From Desulfobacteraceae bacterium (GTDB lineage: Bacteria > Desulfobacterota > DSM-4660 > Desulfatiglandales > Desulfatiglandaceae): DNA of 6,351 nucleotides. Both the position numbers and the translations under genes were made by a program. Below, piece by piece: positions 1 to 6,275 of this stretch (position 1 is the stretch's first letter; the number at the start of each line of letters is the position of its first letter). Below the pieces are notes generated by a model. That model was not told the DNA's origin. It saw nothing but the letters and a program-made list of their open reading frames with translations, and did no database searches. Location of the stretch: the NCBI GenBank assembly GCA_013203065.1, contig JABMQV010000530.1, positions 1 through 6,351 of the forward strand, in the 5' to 3' direction.

Positions 1-60
1 AAGTTGCTGATAGAGACCAAAAAAAAGGATAGGGTTATCCATATGAATTTCAGGAGGTAA
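1..60 (+). CDS. Possible 3' end of an upstream gene (19 codons + TAA)
   Basis: Frame 1 is open from the window edge to a TAA at 58-60, while the other two forward frames are closed by stops within the first 36 bases. The predicted tail is lysine/arginine-rich and ends in His-Met-Asn-Phe-Arg-Arg. If real, its stop overlaps the Shine-Dalgarno of the next gene and lies 4 bases before that gene's ATG, which would put the two genes in one operon. A 19-codon open stretch is easily produced by chance and I recognise no family, so this may equally be a plain leader. Confidence 0.2.
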   Translation, partial: KLLIETKKKDRVIHMNFRR

Positions 61-64
61 AAAC

Positions 65-769
65 ATGGCACAAGATACCATATCAAGACCAAGGGCGGAG
101 GTCCTGGTCAACGACTTCGTCAGAAGCGTCTATAACTGGATGGCCTTCGCCCTTGCACTGACCGGCTTTGTGGCCTTTTACGTGTCCCACAGTCCGTCCC
201 TGACACGGCTCATATTCGGGAATCCCATGATATTTTTTGTACTGATCTTTGCCGAACTGGGCCTAGTGTTCACCATCAGCGGAATGGTAAACAGGCTGAG
301 TGCGGGCACGGCCACATTCCTTTTCGTGATCTATTCGGCACTGAATGGCGTTACCCTTTCCTTCATCTTCCTCGCATACACCAGCACGTCCATTGCAAGC
401 ACTTTCTTTATCTGTGCAGGAACATTTGTGGGGTGCAGTATTTATGGGTGGACCACCAAGAAGGATCTGACCTCATGGCGCGGATTCCTGATGATGGGTC
501 TGATCGGGATCATCATTGCCTCTCTTGTAAATATGTTCATCCGCAGCAGCGGCATGAGCATAATCATCAGTTACATTGGCGTCATTGTCTTTGTGGGGCT
601 CACCGCCTACGATACCCAAAAACTAAAAAATATGGCATCAGCCCAGCCCGCAGGGCTTGATGCCGGGGTGGTCAGGAAGGGAGCCATCCTTGGGGCGCTA
701 TCCCTCTACCTGGATTTTATCAATCTCTTTCTGATGCTCCTCAGAATATTCGGGCAGGCAAGAGACTGA
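65..769 (+). CDS. Bax inhibitor-1 / YccA-family integral membrane protein
   Basis: This 234-residue protein has the size and composition of the BI-1 (TMBIM) family, with about seven hydrophobic helices at roughly 25-42, 54-72, 83-104, 111-128, 141-159, 165-181 and 206-229. The family signature is visible as GLTAYDTQ at 178-185 followed by a LYLDFINLF segment at 214-222. In the family member BsYetJ of Bacillus subtilis, two aspartates in the equivalent motifs form a pH-sensitive pair that gates calcium leak; D183 and D217 are the likely counterparts here. Bacterial relatives in E. coli (YccA, YbhL) are inner-membrane proteins, and YccA modulates the FtsH protease. The ATG at 65 is set by a perfect AGGAGGT Shine-Dalgarno at 52-58, 6 bases upstream. 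The gene is followed by its own terminator. Family assignment is secure; the physiological role in this organism is not. Confidence 0.93.
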   Translation: MAQDTISRPRAEVLVNDFVRSVYNWMAFALALTGFVAFYVSHSPSLTRLIFGNPMIFFVLIFAELGLVFTISGMVNRLSAGTATFLFVIYSALNGVTLSFIFLAYTSTSIASTFFICAGTFVGCSIYGWTTKKDLTSWRGFLMMGLIGIIIASLVNMFIRSSGMSIIISYIGVIVFVGLTAYDTQKLKNMASAQPAGLDAGVVRKGAILGALSLYLDFINLFLMLLRIFGQARD

Positions 770-813
770 TGGCGCGAGGCCTAAATCCCTGAACGAAAGT
801 CCAAGAACAAATC

Positions 814-856
814 ATCCCCCTGATGGACCCAAGGCCTGTCAGGGGGATATTATTTT
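814..856 (+). terminator. Rho-independent terminator after the BI-1 gene
   Basis: A perfect 10-bp inverted repeat, ATCCCCCTGA (814-823) and TCAGGGGGAT (839-848), encloses a 15-base loop. The stem can be lengthened by G-U and G-C pairs inside the loop. It is followed by a T-rich tail, ATTATTTT (849-856). Placement 45 bases past the BI-1 stop fits termination of that gene. The tail is interrupted by an A and is followed within one base by the leader of the next gene, so termination may be partial. Confidence 0.8.
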
Positions 857-871
857 GGGGAAGTTGATATC

Positions 872-1804
872 ATGGAACCTTCCTACATGAGACTGCACCA
901 TGAAGGTGAACTGCAAAATCGCCTGGGAAAGGCCCTGAATCTTTTGGAATCCTGCACCCTCTGCCCCCGTGAATGTGGCTCTCATCGCCTTGATGGGGAA
1001 ACAGGGTTTTGCCGCACAGGAAGGAGGGCCAGGGTCTCCAGCTACAACGCCCATTTTGGAGAGGAAGGCCCCCTTGTGGGCAGATACGGCTCAGGGACTA
1101 TCTTTATGACCTCGTGCAATCTGCTTTGCAGCTTTTGTCAAAACTACGATATAAGCCATCTGGCAGAAGGGGTCGAGGTGGCGCCCGAACAAATGGCAAC
1201 CATGATGATCCATCTGGCTGAAAGGGGCTGTCATAACATCAATTTTGTAACTCCCACCCACTTTGTCCCTCAAATTATTGAAGCCCTTATCCTGGCCATC
1301 GACGAGGGGTTAAGGGTGCCGCTGGTCTATAATTCCGGCGGGTATGATCGAAAAGAGACCCTGGAGCTTTTGGATGGGATTTTCGATATCTATATGCCCG
1401 ATTTCAAATTCTGGGGTGATGAATGGGCGGACCGGTTTTGTGATGTCCCGGACTATGGGGAGGTGGCAAGGGCGGCAATCAAAGAGATGCATCGCCAGGT
1501 GGGTGACCTGGTGGTGGATGATGACGGGGTTGGGCTCAGGGGATTGATCGTGAGGCACCTGGTTATGCCCGATAATGTGGCAGGGACCAAAGAGGTTATG
1601 GGGTTTCTTTCGGAAGAGATTTCTCCAAATACCTATGTCAATGTGATGGATCAATACAGGCCCTGCGGCAAGGCAGATCAAGATGAATTTATCAACCGCC
1701 GAATTACGGGGCAAGAGTTCAGGGATGCAATGGATTCAGCAAAGACAGCGGGGCTGGTCCGGCTTGACCCGAGAGACCGCCCTCGTCTGATTTTCCAAAT
1801 CTGA
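872..1804 (+). CDS. PflX-like (COG1313) radical SAM protein
   Basis: This 310-residue protein resembles pyruvate formate-lyase activating enzymes, most closely the uncharacterised PflX group. The radical SAM motif CxxxCxxC lies at C82, C86 and C89 in TSCNLLCSFCQNYDIS; its cysteines would hold a [4Fe-4S] cluster that cleaves S-adenosylmethionine to a 5'-deoxyadenosyl radical. Ahead of it is a second cysteine set, C28-x2-C31-x3-C35-x11-C47, typical of this group and likely to bind another cluster or a metal. Further landmarks are INFVTPTHFVPQI (123-135), a glycine-rich YNSGGYD (153-159, probable SAM contact) and YMPDFKF (174-180). No glycyl-radical enzyme partner is encoded in the window, so the substrate is unknown. 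ATG 872 follows a weak GGGGAA at 857-862; the in-frame ATG at 887 has no Shine-Dalgarno. It is the first gene of a tight three-gene unit and its stop overlaps the next start. Confidence 0.92.
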   Translation: MEPSYMRLHHEGELQNRLGKALNLLESCTLCPRECGSHRLDGETGFCRTGRRARVSSYNAHFGEEGPLVGRYGSGTIFMTSCNLLCSFCQNYDISHLAEGVEVAPEQMATMMIHLAERGCHNINFVTPTHFVPQIIEALILAIDEGLRVPLVYNSGGYDRKETLELLDGIFDIYMPDFKFWGDEWADRFCDVPDYGEVARAAIKEMHRQVGDLVVDDDGVGLRGLIVRHLVMPDNVAGTKEVMGFLSEEISPNTYVNVMDQYRPCGKADQDEFINRRITGQEFRDAMDSAKTAGLVRLDPRDRPRLIFQI

Positions 1805-2451
1805 TGGAAGAAAAAAGAGTGTTTATCGTGGGCGACATTCACGGTTGCCTTGGGTTGCTGGAAGGGCTCATGGAGAAGGTCCCGTGGCAGCCGGAAAAGG
1901 ACCAACTTATCTTCCTGGGCGATTACATCGACAGGGGGAAAGACCCCAAAGGAGTTGTGGACTATCTCGTGGAGCTCAAGGGATCTACGCCCAATGTTCA
2001 GTTTATCAAAGGAAACCATGAAGTCATGCTACTGGACTACCTGGACGGGAGGAACCGTGACCTCTATTTCGCAAACGCCGGTTACACCACCTTGAGAAGT
2101 TACCTGGCGGCCAAGCCTGCGGGGGAGGAGGCCTTAATCCCGCCGGAACATATGGAGTTTTATGATTCCCTTAAGTCATATATTGAGGCTGAGGACTACT
2201 ACGTGGTTCATGCAGGGTTCAGGCCTGGAGTAGACCTGGAGGACCAGACATTGGAAGACATGGTCTGGATCCGGGAGCCCTTTATCTACTCGGACTATGA
2301 TTTTGGGAAAAAGGTCATCTTCGGCCACACGCCCTTCAAAAGGCCTTTTGTCATGAAAAACAAGTTTGGCCTGGATACCGGCGCTGTCTATGGTAACAGG
2401 CTGACTTGCCTTGAACTCCCCAAGGTCATATTCCATTCTGTGGAGGCGTAG
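1804..2451 (+). CDS. PPP-type metallophosphoesterase (serine/threonine phosphatase-like)
   Basis: All signature blocks of the calcineurin-like PPP superfamily are present in order: GDIHGC (10-15), GDYIDRG (39-45), GNHE (70-73), VVHAGF (134-139), WIRE (155-158) and GHTP (174-177). The two-metal site would be formed by D11, H13, D40, N71, H136 and H175, with H72 as the expected general acid. At 215 residues it is a bare catalytic domain with no signal peptide or membrane segment, so it should be cytosolic. Bacterial members (PrpA/PrpB, ApaH-like) remove phosphate from Ser/Thr or hydrolyse dinucleoside polyphosphates, and sequence alone does not decide between these. The start ATG overlaps the radical SAM stop in TGATG and has no Shine-Dalgarno of its own, which implies translational coupling. 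Its stop is 5 bases before the next gene. Confidence 0.94.
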   Translation: MEEKRVFIVGDIHGCLGLLEGLMEKVPWQPEKDQLIFLGDYIDRGKDPKGVVDYLVELKGSTPNVQFIKGNHEVMLLDYLDGRNRDLYFANAGYTTLRSYLAAKPAGEEALIPPEHMEFYDSLKSYIEAEDYYVVHAGFRPGVDLEDQTLEDMVWIREPFIYSDYDFGKKVIFGHTPFKRPFVMKNKFGLDTGAVYGNRLTCLELPKVIFHSVEA

Positions 2452-2456
2452 GAATC

Positions 2457-3446
2457 TTGATAGGAATTACGGCAACAGTTCCGGTGGAGATCATCTTGGC
2501 TGCGGGCCTGAAACCGGTGGATCTCAATAACCTCTTTATCACTGCCGGGAGTCCCGGTAAGCTCGTGGCACAGGCAGAGTCAGCAGGGTTTTCGCACAAC
2601 ATATGCGCATGGATTAAGGGGATTTACAGCACGGTGATCAACCATGGGATTAGAGACGTCATCGCCGTGACAGGTGGGGACTGCAGCAACACCATTGCGC
2701 TGGGGGAACTGCTGGAACGAAAGGGTGTAAGGGTAATCCCTTTTGAATATCCCCTGGACCGCAGCAGAGACTCCCTGCAGACCCAAATGGAATCCCTCAA
2801 AAAGGAACTCTCCACCAACTGGCCTGAGATAGAGAGTATGGGGGCGCGGTTGGCAAGTATCCGGGTCAAATTGAAAAAATTGGACCAACTGACGTATGCC
2901 GAGAACGTGGTCACAGGCTTTGAAAACCATCAATTTCTGGTCAGCAGTTCCGATTTTAACGGCGACCCCGATGCATTTGAAAAGGAGCTGGACCAAATCC
3001 TTGTCAAAGTTCAAGACAGGCCCCCCCGGAGGGATGAGATCCGCCTAGGCTATTTGGGCGTACCTCCCATCTTCACCGAGTTCTATGAGTTTATTGAATC
3101 TTTGGACGCCAGGGTGGTCTTTAATGAGGTGCAGAGGCAATTCAGCATGCCCTTCCATCAGGAAGATATCGTAGAGCAATACCTGCAATATACCTATCCA
3201 TACCCCATGGGCGCAAGACTCAAGGATATCAAAGGGGCCATTATCGAGCGGCAGTTGGACGGCCTGATCCACTATACGCAGACATTTTGTTACAGACAGC
3301 TCTACGATATCGTCTTAAGGGAACTTATGCCGATCCCGCTCCTCACCCTTGAGGGGGATCGGCCGGGGCCGGTTGACGGCCGAACCACCCTCCGTATCGA
3401 GACCTTTGTGGAGATGTTGCGGGCCAGGAAAGAGGAGTTGGCTTAA
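2457..3446 (+). CDS. 2-hydroxyacyl-CoA dehydratase-family Fe-S protein (lone subunit)
   Basis: This 329-residue protein carries the hallmarks of the HgdB/FldBC/BcrBC family: an N-terminal TVPVEIILAAG followed by PVDLNNLFI, a GGDCSNT turn (73-79), and a C-terminal block LEGDRPGPVDGRTTLRIETF (298-317). It has exactly three cysteines, C50, C76 and C278. Their spread matches the three cluster-ligating cysteines of dehydratase subunits, so one [4Fe-4S] cluster is expected. Characterised dehydratases are heterodimers that need an ATP-driven activase; neither a second subunit nor an activase is encoded here. The N-terminus is short compared with HgdB, since the VPVEII motif begins at residue 8. The start is TTG at 2457, with GGAGG (2442-2446) and AGGAA (2450-2454) upstream; the first in-frame ATG is codon 111, beyond conserved sequence. 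Family is clear, but enzymatic activity as a dehydratase is doubtful; a redox or electron-transfer role is possible. Confidence 0.88.
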   Translation: MIGITATVPVEIILAAGLKPVDLNNLFITAGSPGKLVAQAESAGFSHNICAWIKGIYSTVINHGIRDVIAVTGGDCSNTIALGELLERKGVRVIPFEYPLDRSRDSLQTQMESLKKELSTNWPEIESMGARLASIRVKLKKLDQLTYAENVVTGFENHQFLVSSSDFNGDPDAFEKELDQILVKVQDRPPRRDEIRLGYLGVPPIFTEFYEFIESLDARVVFNEVQRQFSMPFHQEDIVEQYLQYTYPYPMGARLKDIKGAIIERQLDGLIHYTQTFCYRQLYDIVLRELMPIPLLTLEGDRPGPVDGRTTLRIETFVEMLRARKEELA

Positions 3447-4501
3447 GTTAGCTTCTGCTTTCCGCTGATGACCGCCTCAGCCAATTCCACATCCTTTTTG
3501 CTTCCAATATAAAGGGGCGTCCTCTGATGCAAGGCACCCGGGTCAATTTTGAGAATTGGGCCGTGGCCGTCGCTGGCGTAGCCTCCCGCCTCCTTAACTA
3601 CCATAGCCAGGGGATTGGCTTCCACCAGTAGCCTCAGTTTCCCCGATGGTTTTTTGGGATCCTTTTTGTCGGCCGGATACATAAATATCCCGCCTTTAAG
3701 GAGGTTGCGGTGAAAGTCCGCCACGAGGCTACCCACATAACGGGAAGTATAGGCCCATCCTGTCTCCTTATCCGTAGTTTTGAAATAGTTCACCAAGGCC
3801 CTGGTTTTGTCGTCCCAGTACTGGTAGTTGCCCTCGTTTACACTGTAAATCTTTCCCCTCTCGGGGATCTGGATATTCTCGTGGGACAGGAGAAATTCAC
3901 CAACGCTGGGAAACAGGGTAAAGCCATGGACACCGGCCCCGTTTCCGGTAGTGTACACCATGATTGTGCTTGAACCATAGATAAAATAACCCGCTGCCAT
4001 CTGTTTTATGCCGGGTTGCAAGACCTCGCTCAAAAGGATCTCACCGCTCTGCCTACTCACCTGTCTCTTGTAGATGCCAAAGATTGTCCCGATACTCACA
4101 TTGACATCGATGTTGGAAGACCCGTCGAGGGGGTCAAAGAGAAGGATATAGTCACCTCTGGGATACTGAGAAGGGATTTCAATTAAATCGGGGTCTTCTT
4201 CTGAACCCATGCACCACAGTTGGCCGATGTGCTGCATCCGTTGAACGATCACCTGGTTGGCAAACATGTCCAGCTTCTGCACCTGCTCATCCTGCACATT
4301 GATCTTGCCCGTTGCTCCCAGGATATCTACAAGACCAGCCTTGTTTACCTCTCTGGAAATGACCTTGGCGGCCACCACCAGCTCATTGAGCAGCGTGGTA
4401 AAAGCGCCGGTTGCCGACGGGTTTTCACGTTGCTGTCTCAAAATGTGCTGGGTAATGGTAGTGCCTACTCCTACTCCTACTCCTACTCCTTCTCCTTCCA
4501 T
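3443..4501 (-). CDS. fbp: Class I fructose-1,6-bisphosphatase
   Basis: The enzyme hydrolyses fructose-1,6-bisphosphate to fructose-6-phosphate and phosphate, the committed step of gluconeogenesis, in the cytosol. The 352-residue product (E. coli Fbp is about 332) shows NKAGLVDILG (53-62), the acidic metal-binding GSEEDP (99-104), the metal/substrate motif FDPLDGSSNID (122-132), YGSSTIMVYT (175-184), KLRLLVEANPLA (288-299, E294 being the expected metal ligand) and RTPLYIGS (327-334). The AMP-site region reads ATGAFTTLL (30-38) where E. coli has ATGELTALL, so AMP control may differ. The ATG at 4501 is chosen because a perfect AGGAGGT lies 6 bases upstream; the frame stays open to 4594 but the extra 31 residues are unlike the family. 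Residues 2-13 are a Glu-Gly/Val-Gly repeat from a hexanucleotide tandem repeat. It follows the response regulator gene by 109 bases and ends tail to tail with the dehydratase-like gene. Confidence 0.96.
   Translation of the reverse strand: MEGEGVGVGVGVGTTITQHILRQQRENPSATGAFTTLLNELVVAAKVISREVNKAGLVDILGATGKINVQDEQVQKLDMFANQVIVQRMQHIGQLWCMGSEEDPDLIEIPSQYPRGDYILLFDPLDGSSNIDVNVSIGTIFGIYKRQVSRQSGEILLSEVLQPGIKQMAAGYFIYGSSTIMVYTTGNGAGVHGFTLFPSVGEFLLSHENIQIPERGKIYSVNEGNYQYWDDKTRALVNYFKTTDKETGWAYTSRYVGSLVADFHRNLLKGGIFMYPADKKDPKKPSGKLRLLVEANPLAMVVKEAGGYASDGHGPILKIDPGALHQRTPLYIGSKKDVELAEAVISGKQKLT
4464..4499 (-). repeat. Hexanucleotide tandem repeat at the start of fbp
   Basis: Four perfect CCTACT units (4464-4487, plus-strand reading) are followed by two variant units, CCTTCT and CCTTCC, directly abutting the fbp start codon. 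On the coding strand this reads as AGTAGG-type units giving two Glu-Gly and then four Val-Gly pairs. Because the unit is six bases, slippage would add or remove a dipeptide without a frameshift. Each unit also carries a GGAG Shine-Dalgarno-like core. Confidence 0.9.
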
Positions 4502-4507
4502 ATTGTT

Positions 4508-4514
4508 ACCTCCT
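4508..4514 (-). promoter_or_regulatory. Shine-Dalgarno that fixes the fbp start
   Basis: The minus strand reads AGGAGGT here, a perfect anti-16S match, with a 6-base spacer to the ATG at 4501. This is the reason for preferring residue Met-32 of the longer open frame (to 4594) as the true start. Confidence 0.85.
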
Positions 4515-4610
4515 ATCTTGCTTGACTGCCGGTGACAGACCGTTTCTCCTTTGCTGGCCTCTGAGGCACAAACGAAAACGTGATGTGTCGCCAAGACAAA
4601 AATGTGATAG

Positions 4611-5099
4611 CTAATATTTCAACAGGGAATCCCAGAACTCTGGATCGTCATCTCTCCAGTTGGGACCGAACCTCCTATCACAAAACCCGCTGAGCCTTTC
4701 AAACCATTTGACCCACACATTTTTTTCCCTATCCAAGGCCTCAAAAATATCTGTTAAATAGGTATCAATATTGGTAATTTCATCCTTAGGAACATAATAA
4801 CATGCACCCTTTTCAAAGGATTTCTTGAGGCTGTCTTTTGAAATGGCGTGGGCGGTGAGCATCAGGGTGGGGATGTTCTTTTTGCTGGCAATATCCAGCA
4901 GTTCATATCCTTTGACTCCCATGATATCCAGGATCGCAGCGTGGTAAAAATTGGTTTCAAGGAGATCCTTTGCCTCTTCAAATGTCGAGGCCCGATCAAC
5001 CTGGCTCGTGGGAAGGATCTCCGTCAAGAACTCCAAGATGTCCTCTTCATCATCCACGATCAGCACCCTTTTCCCATTAAGTATATCCTTAGGGGCCAT
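4611..5099 (-). CDS. Orphan single-domain response regulator with C-terminal tail
   Basis: Residues 9-122 form a receiver (REC) domain: VLIVDDEED (12-20) supplies the acidic pair D16/D17, ILDIMG (56-61) the phospho-acceptor D58, MLTAHA (80-85) the switch threonine T82, and YVPKDE (102-107) the invariant K105. It should be phosphorylated by a histidine kinase, but none is encoded nearby. The loop after D58 is two residues shorter than usual and lacks the conserved proline (IMGVKGYELL). There is no DNA-binding or enzymatic output domain. Instead a tail of about 38 residues (125-162), rich in Trp and Phe with a FCDRRFGPNW block (139-148), follows. ATG 5099 is preceded by GGAGGAGGAGG (5101-5111, minus strand), a very strong ribosome-binding region. 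It lies between the permease gene (97 bases upstream) and fbp (109 bases downstream), all in one direction. The output is unknown, probably a protein-protein interaction. Confidence 0.9.
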   Translation of the reverse strand: MAPKDILNGKRVLIVDDEEDILEFLTEILPTSQVDRASTFEEAKDLLETNFYHAAILDIMGVKGYELLDIASKKNIPTLMLTAHAISKDSLKKSFEKGACYYVPKDEITNIDTYLTDIFEALDREKNVWVKWFERLSGFCDRRFGPNWRDDDPEFWDSLLKY

Positions 5100-5196
5100 G
5101 CCTCCTCCTCCATTAGAATATCTGAGCCTGACAGAATCAAAATGAGCTTTTACGGGCTGGATTTCTTAACAACTCACCAGGACCGATGCCCATGTT

Positions 5197-6255
5197 CTAT
5201 GCGGCCTCATCCCTGTACTCTAACCTGTAGATTTCCGCGAGGGTCAAGAATATGGTGATGATTAAGGGGCCGTAAACAAGGCCCATTATTCCGAAAAGCG
5301 TCATCCCACCGATTATTCCTATGAACACCAGGAGTTGATTCATTTTCATGCCCTGGCCAATCAGCCGAGGCTTCACCAGATATTCGATGACCGAACTGTA
5401 GGCCATATTGTAGATCAGATAACCAATGGCGGTGCCCGTTTTTCCCTGGAGCATCAAGATGGCGGTGGCCGGAATAAAGACGGCTGAGGCCCCTACAATG
5501 GGTAAAAAGGCCGCAAAGGCCAACACGGTCCCCCAGAGAAAAGGGGACCCTAACCCAAAAATGAAAAAGCCAATCCCCCCCAGGATCCCCTGAATAATTC
5601 CGGAAAGGCCGTTGCCCACAATGATGGCCCGCCCCATTTCTTGAAACTTGTTTGCCAGCTTTTCCAACTGTTCTTTCGGCATGGGCAGGAGTTGGATAAT
5701 GTATTCTTTTAGGCGGCCTCCATCTCGAAACAGATAATAGATGGTAAGCATCATGAGGAAAAAGTGGACCAGGAAATTAAGCAGGTTTGAGGCCATGGGA
5801 CTGATGTGGCTATAGAGGAAAAGGCCAATTCTTTTTCCCAGTGAAGAGGCCAAGTTTTCAACTGTTTTGGGTGTGATCTCCAAACCGGCCATCTCTCCCC
5901 ACTTCCTGAGGCGTTTGGCCCACACCGAATCGCCCTCAAGCGTCTGTTGAATTTGATGCAGGGAAACCGAGTCCCTTGTTTTGTTGTAGAATTCAAAGGC
6001 TTCATTGGAAAGGGTTCCCACAAACCAGCTGGCAGGAATAACCAGCACCGTCAGAATGAAAAGGATCATAAAAAGAGACGCCAGGGCCTCTCGCCCCCCA
6101 AACAGCCTAATGATCAAGGCATACATGGGATAAAGTACACTCGCTATCAACAGTGCCAACACAATGGCCGAAACGTAGGCCCAGAGAAGACTCAAAACCA
6201 GGACCAGAGAGCCAAGCAAGAATATGATGAAAAGCTTGCTGCCGTGTTTTTCCAT
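5197..6255 (-). CDS. AI-2E / PerM-family membrane permease
   Basis: This 352-residue polytopic protein belongs to the AI-2E transporter family (UPF0118; TqsA, PerM and YdiK relatives). Three N-terminal helices (about 8-24, 26-49, 57-79) precede a soluble segment (about 85-145), then a helix ending in YYLFRDG (173-179), a hydrophobic hairpin GLSGIIQGILGGIGFFIFG (216-234), the family proline in AFLPIVG (249-255), VKPRLIGQG (294-302) and the C-terminal GGMTLFGIMGLVYGPLI (316-332). E. coli TqsA was linked to autoinducer-2 export, while other members were proposed to be cation/proton antiporters; the substrate here cannot be read from the sequence. The ATG at 6255 starts just before the first helix. 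A TTG at 6270 would add five residues. Neither start has a good Shine-Dalgarno. The ATG is only 20 bases from the 3' end of the selenocysteine tRNA, suggesting read-through from that gene. Confidence 0.93.
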   Translation of the reverse strand: MEKHGSKLFIIFLLGSLVLVLSLLWAYVSAIVLALLIASVLYPMYALIIRLFGGREALASLFMILFILTVLVIPASWFVGTLSNEAFEFYNKTRDSVSLHQIQQTLEGDSVWAKRLRKWGEMAGLEITPKTVENLASSLGKRIGLFLYSHISPMASNLLNFLVHFFLMMLTIYYLFRDGGRLKEYIIQLLPMPKEQLEKLANKFQEMGRAIIVGNGLSGIIQGILGGIGFFIFGLGSPFLWGTVLAFAAFLPIVGASAVFIPATAILMLQGKTGTAIGYLIYNMAYSSVIEYLVKPRLIGQGMKMNQLLVFIGIIGGMTLFGIMGLVYGPLIITIFLTLAEIYRLEYRDEAA

Positions 6256-6275
6256 GGTGTGAGAACCCAAAAAAA

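Noticed and set aside
27..40. Small inverted repeat GGATA-GGGT-TATCC upstream of the BI-1 ribosome-binding site.
   Set aside because: A 5-bp stem is too short to separate from chance, and no promoter is visible to make it an operator.
1802..1804. A possible in-frame selenocysteine UGA in one of the window's genes, given the nearby tRNA-Sec.
   Set aside because: The UGA stops of the BI-1 and radical SAM genes occur at natural family ends, and the sequence beyond them has no conserved continuation or evident SECIS hairpin.
4220..4535. Plus-strand open frames over the fbp start encoding Pro-Thr or Tyr-Ser repeats.
   Set aside because: These are antisense readings of the Val-Gly repeat and conserved fbp codons; they have no ribosome-binding site or family resemblance.
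4557..4567. Palindrome GCCTCTGAGGC between the response regulator and fbp.
   Set aside because: The stem is too short, the loop too small and there is no T-tract, so it is neither a terminator nor a supported operator.
4502..4594. 31-residue N-terminal extension of fbp, open to a start at 4594.
   Set aside because: The perfect Shine-Dalgarno at 4508-4514 points to the ATG at 4501, and the extension does not resemble the N-terminus of class I FBPases.
5112..5150. Promoter-like TTGATT and TATTCT boxes on the minus strand upstream of the response regulator.
   Set aside because: The spacer is only 14 bases and the -10-like box abuts the ribosome-binding site, leaving no sensible leader.
6256..6270. 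TTG start five codons upstream of the permease ATG.
   Set aside because: It lies within the T-run after the tRNA CCA and has no Shine-Dalgarno; the ATG at 6255 is more plausible, though upstream support is weak for both.
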